From positions 50,859 to 114,858 of the forward strand of contig NZ_JAKZAH010000009.1 of the NCBI RefSeq assembly GCF_023156245.1: 64,000 nt of DNA, given 5' to 3'. How positions within the stretch are numbered: position 1 is the first letter of the stretch; each line of letters starts with the position of its first letter. This stretch comes from Marinobacter bryozoorum (GTDB lineage: Bacteria; Pseudomonadota; Gammaproteobacteria; Pseudomonadales; Oleiphilaceae). The position numbers and the translations under genes were made by a program. A model generated the notes under the pieces. It worked only from the letters and a program-made list of their open reading frames with translations. It was not told where the DNA came from and made no database searches. Shown here in pieces: positions 29,165-37,886 of this stretch.

Positions 29165-30160
29165 GTGTTCGAGAACAGACAAAACATCCGGTTGCCGGCG
29201 AATACGCCGCCGCAGCTGATTGTGGTGATCGACACCGAGGAGGAGTTCGACTGGAACGCCGAGCCGGACCCCCAGGCCACTGCCGTCACCGCCATGGACC
29301 ATATCAACCGTGCCCAGGATATTTTTAATGAGTACGGTATCGCACCCTGCTATGTGGTGGACTACTCCATTGCCAGCCAGGCCCGCAGTGTTGCCCCCCT
29401 GAAAGCGTACCTTGATGCAGGGCAGTGTGAGATCGGTGCACACCTTCACCCCTGGGTGAACCCGCCAGTGGAAGAGACCCTGTCCCGTTCCAATATGTAT
29501 CCTGGCAACCTGCCGGAAGCCCTGGAACGGGAGAAGCTCACAAGACTCCGTGACACCATCGCAGAGAATTTCGGCGCCGCGCCACGCATCTACAAGGCAG
29601 GCCGGTACGGTTATGGCCCCAATACCACAGCCATCCTCAATGACCTGGGGTTCGACATTGACCTGTCGGTGTGCCCACCGCTGGATGCCCGTGGCGACGG
29701 CGGCCCGGACTACCGTTACTACGACGCCTGGCCCTTCTGGTATGGCCCGGCGGACAAGCGTGTCCTGGAGCTGCCGGTGACCGGTGGATTCGTGGGCTGG
29801 GCGGGCAAGCTGTCTCCACCGGTGTTCGACCTGGCCATGGCCTTCCGCAAGCTGAAGGCCCCCGGCATTCTGTCACGGCTGGGCATGGTCGACCGGCTGA
29901 TGCTTTCCCCGGAGGGGTTCCCCACGGAAGAGCACATCAAGCTGACCCGGGACCTGTACCGCCGTGGCGTTCGCACCTTTACCTGGAGCTTCCACAGCCC
30001 CAGCGTCGTGCCCGGCCACACCAGCTATGTGCAGAACGAACAGCAACTGGCGGATTTCCTCGATTCGTTCCGCCGGTTCTTTGATTTCTTTTTTAACGAA
30101 CTGGGCGGGCAGGCCTCGACCCCCACCCGGCTCAAGTCGCATATGGAGAAGTTTGCATGA
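29165..30160 (+). CDS. Polysaccharide deacetylase-like (NodB superfamily) protein
   Basis: 331 residues, no signal peptide. Acidic motif I-D-T-E-E-E-F-D-W (about 21-29) and a metal-binding I-G-A-H-L-H-P-W (about 92-99) mark a NodB/glycoside-hydrolase-deacetylase fold, different from the first deacetylase of this locus. It would deacetylate a sugar or act as a related hydrolase on the polymer precursor. GTG start with AGGGAAG upstream. Its stop overlaps the next ATG by four bases. Confidence 0.82.
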   Translation: MFENRQNIRLPANTPPQLIVVIDTEEEFDWNAEPDPQATAVTAMDHINRAQDIFNEYGIAPCYVVDYSIASQARSVAPLKAYLDAGQCEIGAHLHPWVNPPVEETLSRSNMYPGNLPEALEREKLTRLRDTIAENFGAAPRIYKAGRYGYGPNTTAILNDLGFDIDLSVCPPLDARGDGGPDYRYYDAWPFWYGPADKRVLELPVTGGFVGWAGKLSPPVFDLAMAFRKLKAPGILSRLGMVDRLMLSPEGFPTEEHIKLTRDLYRRGVRTFTWSFHSPSVVPGHTSYVQNEQQLADFLDSFRRFFDFFFNELGGQASTPTRLKSHMEKFA

Positions 30161-31983
30161 AAGTGCTTGGTATTTCGCCACTGGACAAGGACTCAACAGT
30201 CTCGATCGTGGAAGATGGTGAGATCCTGTTCGCCGCCGGCGAGGAGCGGTTTTCCCGGGTTAAACAGCAGGACGGCTTTCCACAGCTGGCGCTGGAGAAG
30301 GCACTGGAATATACCGGCAGCAAGATGAGCGACTTTGACCAGGTCTGCTACCCGTTCCTGACCTGGGAAAACGAAGCCAAGCTCTTCAACCAGAACCTGG
30401 AGGATGAGCGGCAGTTTATCCGTAGTTTTGAGCCGGCGGACCTGAACCGGCAGATCAAGGAAGCACTTACCCGGGTGCCGGATCGTAATGAGCCGATCCA
30501 TGGACTTGAGCATCCCAATGCCATTATGGAGAAGGGCTTTCTGCACAGCTCGTACTATTCCATGGCGGGGGCCCAGCGACTGGCTTCCAACAATGCCGCG
30601 ATTAAAGGCTCTCGCCATTGGGGCGAAGGCGCGACTGAATCGTTTCAGATGTGGGAGCAGTCACTGAATCAGGGTCTTCGCGCGATGGGATGGGAAAAGC
30701 CCGTCAAGCGCATGGACCACCACCTGTCCCATGCGGCCAACAGTTACCTGGCCAGCGGATTTGAGCGAGCCTTGTGTATCACCCTGGACGGCTATGGCTC
30801 AGGCCTTGCCGGCTCTGCGAACGAGGCCCGCGATGGCAAGATCCATCGGTTACATGGTATCAGCTACCCCAACTCCCTGGGCACGCTCTATGAGCATGTC
30901 ACCTCCAGCCTGGGCTTCAAGCCCAGCCGTCATGAGGGCAAAATCGTTGGCCTTGCATCCTACGGCGATCCGTCCATCCTGGGCGACATCCTGCTTAGCC
31001 GTATCCAGCAGGAGCCGGGCGATTACCGGATCTATGAAGCCAACAACGTCTTTTTTTCCCGTTACCTGGCATCCAAGTTCCCGAAGATCGACGTGGCTGC
31101 CGCCTATCAGCATGCCCTGGAAGTGGTGGCCACCAATTACGTGCGTTACTGGGTCGAGAAAACCGGTATCGACACGATCGTGCTTTCCGGTGGCGTCACG
31201 GCCAACGTCAAGCTGAACCAGCGTCTCTTCGGTATTGAAGGCGTTAACCATATCTTCGTCTACCCGAACATGGGGGACGGCGGCTGCGGTACCGGTGCGG
31301 CCCTTTACCATTGCTGGCCGGGTGGCGTTAAGGACTCCATATCCAGCGCCTATTTTGGCCCGGACTACAGCGAAGCCGAGATCGCCGCCGAACTGGAAGC
31401 CGAAGACCTTGAATACACCCGCCCCAATAACCTGGCGGCAGAAGTCGCGTCGCTGATCCATAGCGGAGAAGTGGTCGCCCGTTTTGACGGTCGTATGGAA
31501 TACGGTCCCCGGGCCCTGGGCAACCGTTCGATCCTTTACCACGCCCGTGAGCCGGAAGTGAACCAATGGCTGAACAAGCGCCTGGGCCGCACCGAGTTCA
31601 TGCCCTTCGCACCGGTAACGCTCTATGAAGCCCGTGAGAAGTGCTACCACAATATTCGCGGTGCCGAGCACAGTGCCGAGTTCATGACCATCACCTTCGA
31701 CTGCACCGAGTTCATGCGGGAGAACTGCCCGGCAGCCGTGCATGTGGATGGCACGGCCCGGCCCCAGCTGGTCCAGCGTGACGTCAACCCGGGTTATTAC
31801 GACATCCTCAAGGAATACGAGAAGATCAGCGGTATTCCCAGCCTGATCAATACCAGCTTCAACATGCACGAGGAGCCCATCGTCAATACGCCGCAGGATG
31901 CGGTTCGGGCGTTCGTGCAGGGGGCGTTGGATTACCTTGCCATTGGGCCCTTCCTGGTCAAGCAGCCGAACCCGGCCCACTGA
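30157..31983 (+). CDS. Carbamoyltransferase, NodU/CmcH family
   Basis: 608 residues. N-terminal Kae1-like domain (V-L-G-I-S-P-L-D-K-D-S-T then F-A-A-G-E-E-R-F-S-R and metal-site H-H-L-S-H-A-A) and the C-terminal carbamoyltransferase domain (R-M-E-Y-G-P-R-A-L-G-N-R-S-I and N-T-S-F-N-M-H-E-E-P-I). It transfers the carbamoyl group of carbamoyl phosphate, via carbamoyl-adenylate, to a hydroxyl; here presumably a sugar of the EPS. The acceptor is inferred from context. Translationally coupled to the preceding deacetylase gene. Confidence 0.93.
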   Translation: MKVLGISPLDKDSTVSIVEDGEILFAAGEERFSRVKQQDGFPQLALEKALEYTGSKMSDFDQVCYPFLTWENEAKLFNQNLEDERQFIRSFEPADLNRQIKEALTRVPDRNEPIHGLEHPNAIMEKGFLHSSYYSMAGAQRLASNNAAIKGSRHWGEGATESFQMWEQSLNQGLRAMGWEKPVKRMDHHLSHAANSYLASGFERALCITLDGYGSGLAGSANEARDGKIHRLHGISYPNSLGTLYEHVTSSLGFKPSRHEGKIVGLASYGDPSILGDILLSRIQQEPGDYRIYEANNVFFSRYLASKFPKIDVAAAYQHALEVVATNYVRYWVEKTGIDTIVLSGGVTANVKLNQRLFGIEGVNHIFVYPNMGDGGCGTGAALYHCWPGGVKDSISSAYFGPDYSEAEIAAELEAEDLEYTRPNNLAAEVASLIHSGEVVARFDGRMEYGPRALGNRSILYHAREPEVNQWLNKRLGRTEFMPFAPVTLYEAREKCYHNIRGAEHSAEFMTITFDCTEFMRENCPAAVHVDGTARPQLVQRDVNPGYYDILKEYEKISGIPSLINTSFNMHEEPIVNTPQDAVRAFVQGALDYLAIGPFLVKQPNPAH

Positions 31984-32012
31984 TCTTACCCGGCGGGCGG
32001 AGCAGGACGCTG

Positions 32013-33140
32013 ATGACGACAGGCAAGCTGGAAGTAAGCCAGCAGACGGTAGCCAGCCCGGAGCAACTGCGGGCGGAGTGGGAAGACCTGGAAAGCCGGT
32101 CTGCGCCCACGGTATTTCTGTCCTGGCAGTGGTTGGGGCACTGGCTGGAGGTATACGAGCCGGATGCGCGGGTGCTGAGAGTGACCGACAACGGCCGGCT
32201 GATTGGCCTTGGCATGGTGGTGGCGTCTGACGAGCGGCGCCACGGCTTGCTTCGCTCCCGGTGTCTGCGTCTGCACCAGACCGGCAGCAGGGTGCTGGAC
32301 CAGATCTGGATCGAGTACAACGGCTTTCTCGCGGAGCATGGCCGTGACCGGGACGTGTCCTCGGCCTGCCTGGAGTTCCTGGAGGCGCAGCGGGATACCT
32401 GGGACGAGTTCGTGGTAGGCGCCATCGATGCAGACGAGGCGGACTTCTACGCCCGCACCATGGGTCTGTTCAAGCATGTCCGCTGGGAGGCGCCTTGTTA
32501 TGGCGTGGACCTGGACCAGTTACGGCGCAGTGGCCGGCATTACCTGGACACCCTGTCCCGTAATACCCGGTACCAGGTGAACCGCGCCCATCGCCTCTAC
32601 GAAGAGCGCGGGGCGGTTGAACTGATACGACCGGACAATGTAGACGAGGCGCTTGCCGTTTTTGACAGCATCGGCCCCCGTCACCTGGAGCGCTGGGGCA
32701 GTGGGCCGGACCAGAGCGGGTTCGCCAACCCGGACTTTGTGCGCTTTCACCGCAGCCTGATCCGCAGCCAGTGGCCGGAAGGCGGGGTAGACCTGGTATC
32801 AGTAAGGGCAGGGGACGATGTGATCGCCTCCTTTTACAACCTGCTGCACAACCAGGTGGTGTATTTCTACCTGGGGGGCATGATGACCGAATCTGACAAC
32901 AAGCTGAAACCGGGGTTGCTGGGGCACAGTCTGTGCATTGAAGACTACCGGCAGCATGGCTTTCACTACTATGACTTCATGGGTGGCGACGAGCGTTACA
33001 AGTCCAACCTGGGGGAGTGCCACCGACAGCTGGTGCAAATTGCGCTGCAGCGGCCCCGTTTCAAACTGAAGCTGGAGAACGCCCTGCGGGAAGCCAAGCA
33101 CCACTGGCTGGGGGAACACGGAGCTGGTTATGGGCGCTGA
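32013..33140 (+). CDS. GNAT/FemAB-like acyltransferase (BcsL/CelD type)
   Basis: 375 residues. Central acyltransferase core recognisable from L-S-R-N-T-R-Y-Q-V-N-R-A-H and the D-F-M-G-G-D-E-R-Y-K-S-N-L-G motif typical of the CelD/BcsL group of GNAT proteins in polysaccharide loci. It would acylate an amino sugar or move an aminoacyl group. Immediately followed by a second FemAB-like gene. Substrate unknown. Confidence 0.78.
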   Translation: MTTGKLEVSQQTVASPEQLRAEWEDLESRSAPTVFLSWQWLGHWLEVYEPDARVLRVTDNGRLIGLGMVVASDERRHGLLRSRCLRLHQTGSRVLDQIWIEYNGFLAEHGRDRDVSSACLEFLEAQRDTWDEFVVGAIDADEADFYARTMGLFKHVRWEAPCYGVDLDQLRRSGRHYLDTLSRNTRYQVNRAHRLYEERGAVELIRPDNVDEALAVFDSIGPRHLERWGSGPDQSGFANPDFVRFHRSLIRSQWPEGGVDLVSVRAGDDVIASFYNLLHNQVVYFYLGGMMTESDNKLKPGLLGHSLCIEDYRQHGFHYYDFMGGDERYKSNLGECHRQLVQIALQRPRFKLKLENALREAKHHWLGEHGAGYGR

Positions 33141-33150
33141 GGAGACGTTC

Positions 33151-34221
33151 ATGTCGAGGACAGGCGACGTCGAAGTTGTCTCGACAGGCATAGAGGAAGC
33201 CCGGGCGGCGGGATGGGATGACTATGTCAGCCGGCACCCAGAGGGCACGGGTTATCACTACCTGGCCTGGCTGCAGAGTATTTCCGAGGCCTATGGCCAT
33301 CGGCCCTGGTGCCTGGTGGCTTTGTCACCGGGTGGCAACCTGGCGGGGGTGCTGCCCCTGTGTGAATTTCGCATCCCGTTGCTGGGCGCCCACTGGATAT
33401 CCTTGCCCTTTTGCGACTTGGGCGGGCCCCTGGCCAGCAGCCAAAAAGCGGCGTCCGCCCTGCGGGACAAGGCCGTGGAACTGACCCGGCAACGGGGCGG
33501 GAAAGGAATCAACCTGCGCCTGCCCGGAGAGCGAGTGGATGCGCAGGAAGAAAAAAACCTGGCGAAGGTCAGCATGATCTGTGAACTGCCAGGGAGCAGC
33601 GACGCGCTCTTCAAAAGCTACAAACCCAAATTGCGCAGCCAGATCCGCAAGGCAGAAAAAAACGGCCTGCGGGCGGAGGTCACTACCCGGGCGGATGCCA
33701 TTGAGGCTTTCTACCGGGTGTTTTCCGTCAACATGCACCGCCTGGGGTCGCCGGTGCACAGCCTGGGCTGGTTCCAGTCGCTGCAGCGCACTTATGGCGA
33801 GCGGATGCAGACAGGCCTGGTTTGGCATGGGGAAACGGTGGTGGGTGCCGGAATCGTGCTCATCAATGGCACTCGGGCAAGCATCCCTTGGGCATCCACC
33901 CTGGCAGAATACAATCGACTGGCACCCAACATGCTGCTCTACTGGACCCTGCTGGCCCATGTCACCGATGGTGGATGCCACACCTTCGACTTAGGCCGGT
34001 CCACACCCGGTGAAGGCACCTACCGGTTCAAGAAGCAGTGGGGCGCTGAACCCCACGCACTGAACTGGCTGGACCTGAAACCCGATGGCGAACCCGAACC
34101 GGCCCGGACGTCGCAACAACCCGGCGGCCTGCGTAACCTGCTGGAAGCCACCTGGCGACGGCTGCCCCTGCCCGTCGCCAACCTGATCGGCCCCGGGGTA
34201 AGGAAGTACGTCAGTCTATGA
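33151..34221 (+). CDS. FemAB-like acyltransferase of the XrtA locus
   Basis: 356 residues from ATG 33151 (AGGAG six bases upstream); ATG 33130, overlapping the previous gene and also with a GGAG, is possible. The core has the family motifs K-P-K-L-R-S-Q-I-R-K-A-E-K and D-L-G-R-S-T-P-G-E-G-T-Y-R-F-K-K-Q-W-G-A, matching the PEP-CTERM-associated FemAB group (recalled as TIGR03019). FemAB enzymes elsewhere transfer amino acids from tRNA to peptidoglycan; here the acceptor may be the EPS or its carrier. Stop overlaps the next start. Confidence 0.83.
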   Translation: MSRTGDVEVVSTGIEEARAAGWDDYVSRHPEGTGYHYLAWLQSISEAYGHRPWCLVALSPGGNLAGVLPLCEFRIPLLGAHWISLPFCDLGGPLASSQKAASALRDKAVELTRQRGGKGINLRLPGERVDAQEEKNLAKVSMICELPGSSDALFKSYKPKLRSQIRKAEKNGLRAEVTTRADAIEAFYRVFSVNMHRLGSPVHSLGWFQSLQRTYGERMQTGLVWHGETVVGAGIVLINGTRASIPWASTLAEYNRLAPNMLLYWTLLAHVTDGGCHTFDLGRSTPGEGTYRFKKQWGAEPHALNWLDLKPDGEPEPARTSQQPGGLRNLLEATWRRLPLPVANLIGPGVRKYVSL

Positions 34222-35390
34222 ACACCTTGCTGTTGCTGATTACCTTGCTATGCCTGTTTATCCCGGTGTATGTCTACGCCGGCTATCCGCTGGCGTTGTG
34301 GCTGCTCACCCTGGGCCGGGACAAGGTGACCCACCGCGTCGCGGAAACCCGTCCGTCCGTTGCCCTGATCATCTCCTGCTACAACGAGGCAGCCGTCATC
34401 CAGGACAAGCTGGAAAATGCCCTGGCCCTGGACTATCCCCGCGACAGGCTAAGCATACTGGTGGTGTCTGACGGCTCCGATGACGGCACCGACGACATCG
34501 TACGGGAGTACGCCCTGGTGGGCGTAAAACTCATCCGCCAGGAGGGCCGGTTGGGCAAGACCATGGGGCTTAATCTGGCAATGGAGCAGTTAACGTCCGA
34601 GGTAACCGTCTTCAGCGATGCCAATGCCCTCTACGCGCCGGATGCCATTACCAAACTGGTGCGCAACTTCGCCGATGAGCGAGTGGGTTACGTGGTGGGC
34701 GCCGCCCTGTATACAGACAGAGACGCCGGCGCCAGTGCCCGCAATGAGAACCTCTACTGGCGCTATGAGCTGGCCATCAAGGCCATGGAGTCGCGGCTGC
34801 ATTCCGTGGTGGGAGGTGACGGCGCGATCTACGCCATTCGCTCGCACCTCTGGCAGCCCCTGGACCAGAAGGATATCAACGACTTCGTCAATCCGTTGCA
34901 GATAATCGCGAAGGGCTATCGGGGCATCTTTGAGCCGGAGGCCCGCTGCTATGAGGAAACCGCGGGCGATTTCGGCCGGGAAATCGCCCGCAAGGAGCGA
35001 ATCGTTAACCGCAGCATCCGCGGCCTGATGCGGGTCAAGGCCACCATGAATCCGTTCAGGGTGGGCCTCTTTGCGTGGCAGGTGATTTCCCACAAGCTGC
35101 TGAGGTGGCTGATCCCCCTGTTCCTGCTGATCGGCGCCGTCGGCAGTCTGCTGCTGGCCCTGGAGGGCTATGGCTTTTTCCAGCTGGTCGCCGCTGGGGC
35201 GCTTGTACTGTTGGCGCTGGCCGGTGTGGGGCATCTGCTCTCTGACAGGAACGCGATGCCGGTGTGGATCTCGGTGCCTTATTACTTCGTTATGGTGAAT
35301 CTGTATTCCCTGAGGGGAATAGTAAAGGCGCTTCGTGGTGAAACCCAGGTAACCTGGAGCAGTGCCAGGCCGGGGCAGGAGCAGGACTGA
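34218..35390 (+). CDS. Membrane glycosyltransferase, family 2
   Basis: 390 residues. One N-terminal membrane helix, GT-A domain with I-I-S-C-Y-N-E, V-V-S-D-G-S-D-D-G-T, metal motif S-D-A-N (about 133), G-G-D-G-A, and a late E-T-A motif, then three or so C-terminal membrane helices (about 290-370). It adds a sugar from a nucleotide donor at the cytoplasmic membrane face. Tight overlaps with both neighbours. Confidence 0.9.
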   Translation: MNTLLLLITLLCLFIPVYVYAGYPLALWLLTLGRDKVTHRVAETRPSVALIISCYNEAAVIQDKLENALALDYPRDRLSILVVSDGSDDGTDDIVREYALVGVKLIRQEGRLGKTMGLNLAMEQLTSEVTVFSDANALYAPDAITKLVRNFADERVGYVVGAALYTDRDAGASARNENLYWRYELAIKAMESRLHSVVGGDGAIYAIRSHLWQPLDQKDINDFVNPLQIIAKGYRGIFEPEARCYEETAGDFGREIARKERIVNRSIRGLMRVKATMNPFRVGLFAWQVISHKLLRWLIPLFLLIGAVGSLLLALEGYGFFQLVAAGALVLLALAGVGHLLSDRNAMPVWISVPYYFVMVNLYSLRGIVKALRGETQVTWSSARPGQEQD

Positions 35391-36715
35391 TGTCGAAGTT
35401 TGCGTTGTTGTTCCTGATGGTGTTTGCTGGCTGCGTCATCGCCACATTTTTCTTCAGCGGTGCGGCCTCATTTTTCTTGTACCAGCTGGTGTATTTCCTG
35501 AACCCGGATGCTCGGTGGTGGTCTGCCCAGATACCGGGAGTCAGCTATTCTTTTTTCAGCGCCATATTGATGCTTATAGCCCTGGGCCTTGGCTACAGGA
35601 AATACAGCGAACTGGCTCCCTGGAAACAGCAACCGGTTTTCAAGTGGATGTTGATGTTACTGGCCATGTATTACGTTGTGGGCTTTTATGCGCTGAGTCC
35701 TGTCCTCCACGAAAGGTTCACGTTCAACTTTCTGAAACTATTGATCATTGTATTGGTCGCCTATAAGTTGTTGCACTCGAGGGCAACACTGCACGCATCG
35801 ATCTGGGCCTATCTGATTGGTGCCACCTATATTGGCTATCTTGCAACCATTACCGGTCGAAATGTCGGCGATCGGGTTGAGGGCATCGGGGTTGTAGATT
35901 CTCCTGATTCCAATGGCGTCGCTTCTACTCTGGTGCCGGCAGCTACCCTGCTGATGTATTACGCCTGGCTTGGCAATAAAAAAGCAAAAGTGTTTTGTGT
36001 GATTTGCGGCGCTCTTATTGCGAATGGTCTGGTACTGATCAACAGCCGTGGCTCTTTTGTGGGTGTGGTAATCAGTGGTGGTGTATTTCTGCTGATCATG
36101 ATGTTCTCGAAATACCGTCAGAAGGGGCAGCGCGCCATGGCGATTTTTATCGCAGTGCTTGGCCTTGGTGGAGCGTTCTATGTCGCTGATGATACGTTCT
36201 GGGAACGAATGAGCACGCTCCAGAATCCTGAGGATGAAAAAGCCAGTGGCTCGGGTCGAATCAACTATTGGCTCGCTTCGGTCGAAATGACCAAGGACCA
36301 TCCTCTCGGGATTGGAGTTCAGGGTTTTAACCAATTGGCTCCCATTTATCTTGGCGACGAATTTGAGAACAAAAGCGTCCATTCACTTTGGTTTCAGGGC
36401 CTGTCTGAAGTTGGCTGGTTTGGTTTCACTTTCTTCATCGCCATGCTGGTATCGGTTTACCGGCTGTCGAGGAAAGCCCGAAAGTGGGTTCTGTCTCAGG
36501 GTGATGTCAATGCCTACTTCCAGATCAGGGCGCTTGAGTGCGGATTAATTGGTTTCCTGGCCGCCGGCAGCTTTATCAACCAGTTCCGGTCCGAAATTCT
36601 GTACTGGATGATTCTGTTCCTGGTGGTTGCATCAAATGTTTACTATCTGCGACATCAGAGTGATGCCTTGCAAAAATCACACACATTTTCAAAGGAAAGG
36701 AGAGCGCCCGCCTGA
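35390..36715 (+). CDS. O-antigen ligase / polymerase-type membrane protein
   Basis: 441 residues with about 10-12 hydrophobic segments. A large periplasmic loop around 260-330 carries G-S-G-R-I-N-Y-W and H-N-like V-H-S-L-W-F-Q motifs of the Wzy_C/O-antigen ligase family. In this locus it most likely polymerises repeat units or transfers glycan to protein, as proposed for exosortase-A-linked ligases. The distinction cannot be made from sequence alone. Start overlaps the previous stop (TGATG). Confidence 0.83.
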   Translation: MSKFALLFLMVFAGCVIATFFFSGAASFFLYQLVYFLNPDARWWSAQIPGVSYSFFSAILMLIALGLGYRKYSELAPWKQQPVFKWMLMLLAMYYVVGFYALSPVLHERFTFNFLKLLIIVLVAYKLLHSRATLHASIWAYLIGATYIGYLATITGRNVGDRVEGIGVVDSPDSNGVASTLVPAATLLMYYAWLGNKKAKVFCVICGALIANGLVLINSRGSFVGVVISGGVFLLIMMFSKYRQKGQRAMAIFIAVLGLGGAFYVADDTFWERMSTLQNPEDEKASGSGRINYWLASVEMTKDHPLGIGVQGFNQLAPIYLGDEFENKSVHSLWFQGLSEVGWFGFTFFIAMLVSVYRLSRKARKWVLSQGDVNAYFQIRALECGLIGFLAAGSFINQFRSEILYWMILFLVVASNVYYLRHQSDALQKSHTFSKERRAPA

Positions 36716-37884
36716 TGGGTAGTCGTATCCGGGTTTTACAGTTCATCACGCCTGCGGGATTTTATGGCGCGGAGCGCTGGGTTCTGGCTCTGGCAAATAA
36801 TCTGAATCCGGAGACGGTAACCTGTGATCTCGCGGTCACGCGGGAAAGTGATCATCAGGATCTTTCAGTGGCGGAGTACTTTCCTACCGTGGCGGGCCAG
36901 GTTCATTACCTGCCCATGAGGGGGCGTTTTGACTGGCGGGTGGTCAGTCAGTTGGTGTGCGTTATCAAGGAGCGTGAAATCGACGTAGTTCACACTCATG
37001 GGTACAAGTCGGACATTCTGGGTTACCTTGCAGCAAGAAGGGCTGGTGTTCCCTGCATGAGCACCCCGCACGGATTTGCAGGGAAAGTGGACCTTAAACT
37101 CGCGACCTTTATCCGCCTGGGGATGCTGGTGTTAAGACGATTCGACGCGGTAGTTCCGCTTTCGGAAGAGCTACAGTCGGATATGCGCCGGTTCAGGGTT
37201 CCAGCGGAGAGGACACATTTCGTCAGAAATGGGGTAGATCTGAAAGATATTGACCGCGAGCTGTCTCACTATACGCCGGCGGAAAAGACGAGCAAGCGTG
37301 ATCAGAAGACTATCGGTTTTATCGGACAGATGATTCCCCGTAAGGGAATTCCAGATTTGTTGAGTGCTTTTGACCAGCTTCGCAGTGAAGATCAAGCACT
37401 CAGATTGCAGCTGGTTGGTGATGGCCATCAGCGATCGGAACTGGAGTCGATCGTAGCAAACGGTGTTAGCAGGGCATCGGTCGAGTTTCTTGGTTTTCGT
37501 AGTGATCGGCTACAGTTGTTGAAGGGATTTGATCTTTTCGTCATGACGTCCTCTTTGGAAGGAATACCCCGTTGCATGATGGAAGCCATGGCCGTCGGTG
37601 TCCCTGTGGTAGCCTATGATATTCCGGGTGTTGACCAGTTGGTAGAGCATGGCAGGACGGGCATGCTGGCGCCCCACGGAGACAAGGCGGCGCTGGCTGA
37701 CTGTTGCCGCCAGGTGCTGACCAATCCCGACTTCGCTGCGTCGCTAGCGGCCAATGCCCGTCGGCATATTGAAGAACAGTACTCGGCCGGCAGGATGGCG
37801 CGGGAGTACGAGGTCTTGTTTGAATCCCTGGTTGCGAATCAGCGCACGGTCAGCGGTGTCAGCCGCAAGGAAAGGGCTTCCTAA
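36715..37884 (+). CDS. Glycosyltransferase family 4
   Basis: 389 residues, GT-B fold. N-terminal G-F-Y-G-A-E-R-W acceptor loop, V-H-T-H-G-Y-K-S, and C-terminal donor motif with G-F-I-G-Q-M-I-P-R-K-G and E-G-I-P-R-C-M-M-E-A-M-A (E-x7-E type). Soluble or peripheral. Sugar donor unknown. Base composition slightly lower in GC than the operon start. Confidence 0.9.
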   Translation: MGSRIRVLQFITPAGFYGAERWVLALANNLNPETVTCDLAVTRESDHQDLSVAEYFPTVAGQVHYLPMRGRFDWRVVSQLVCVIKEREIDVVHTHGYKSDILGYLAARRAGVPCMSTPHGFAGKVDLKLATFIRLGMLVLRRFDAVVPLSEELQSDMRRFRVPAERTHFVRNGVDLKDIDRELSHYTPAEKTSKRDQKTIGFIGQMIPRKGIPDLLSAFDQLRSEDQALRLQLVGDGHQRSELESIVANGVSRASVEFLGFRSDRLQLLKGFDLFVMTSSLEGIPRCMMEAMAVGVPVVAYDIPGVDQLVEHGRTGMLAPHGDKAALADCCRQVLTNPDFAASLAANARRHIEEQYSAGRMAREYEVLFESLVANQRTVSGVSRKERAS

Positions 37885-37886
37885 CT

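Noticed and set aside
32013..34221. Frameshifted halves of one acyltransferase gene
   Set aside because: The two adjacent proteins are each full length with their own complete core motifs and starts, so they are two genes.
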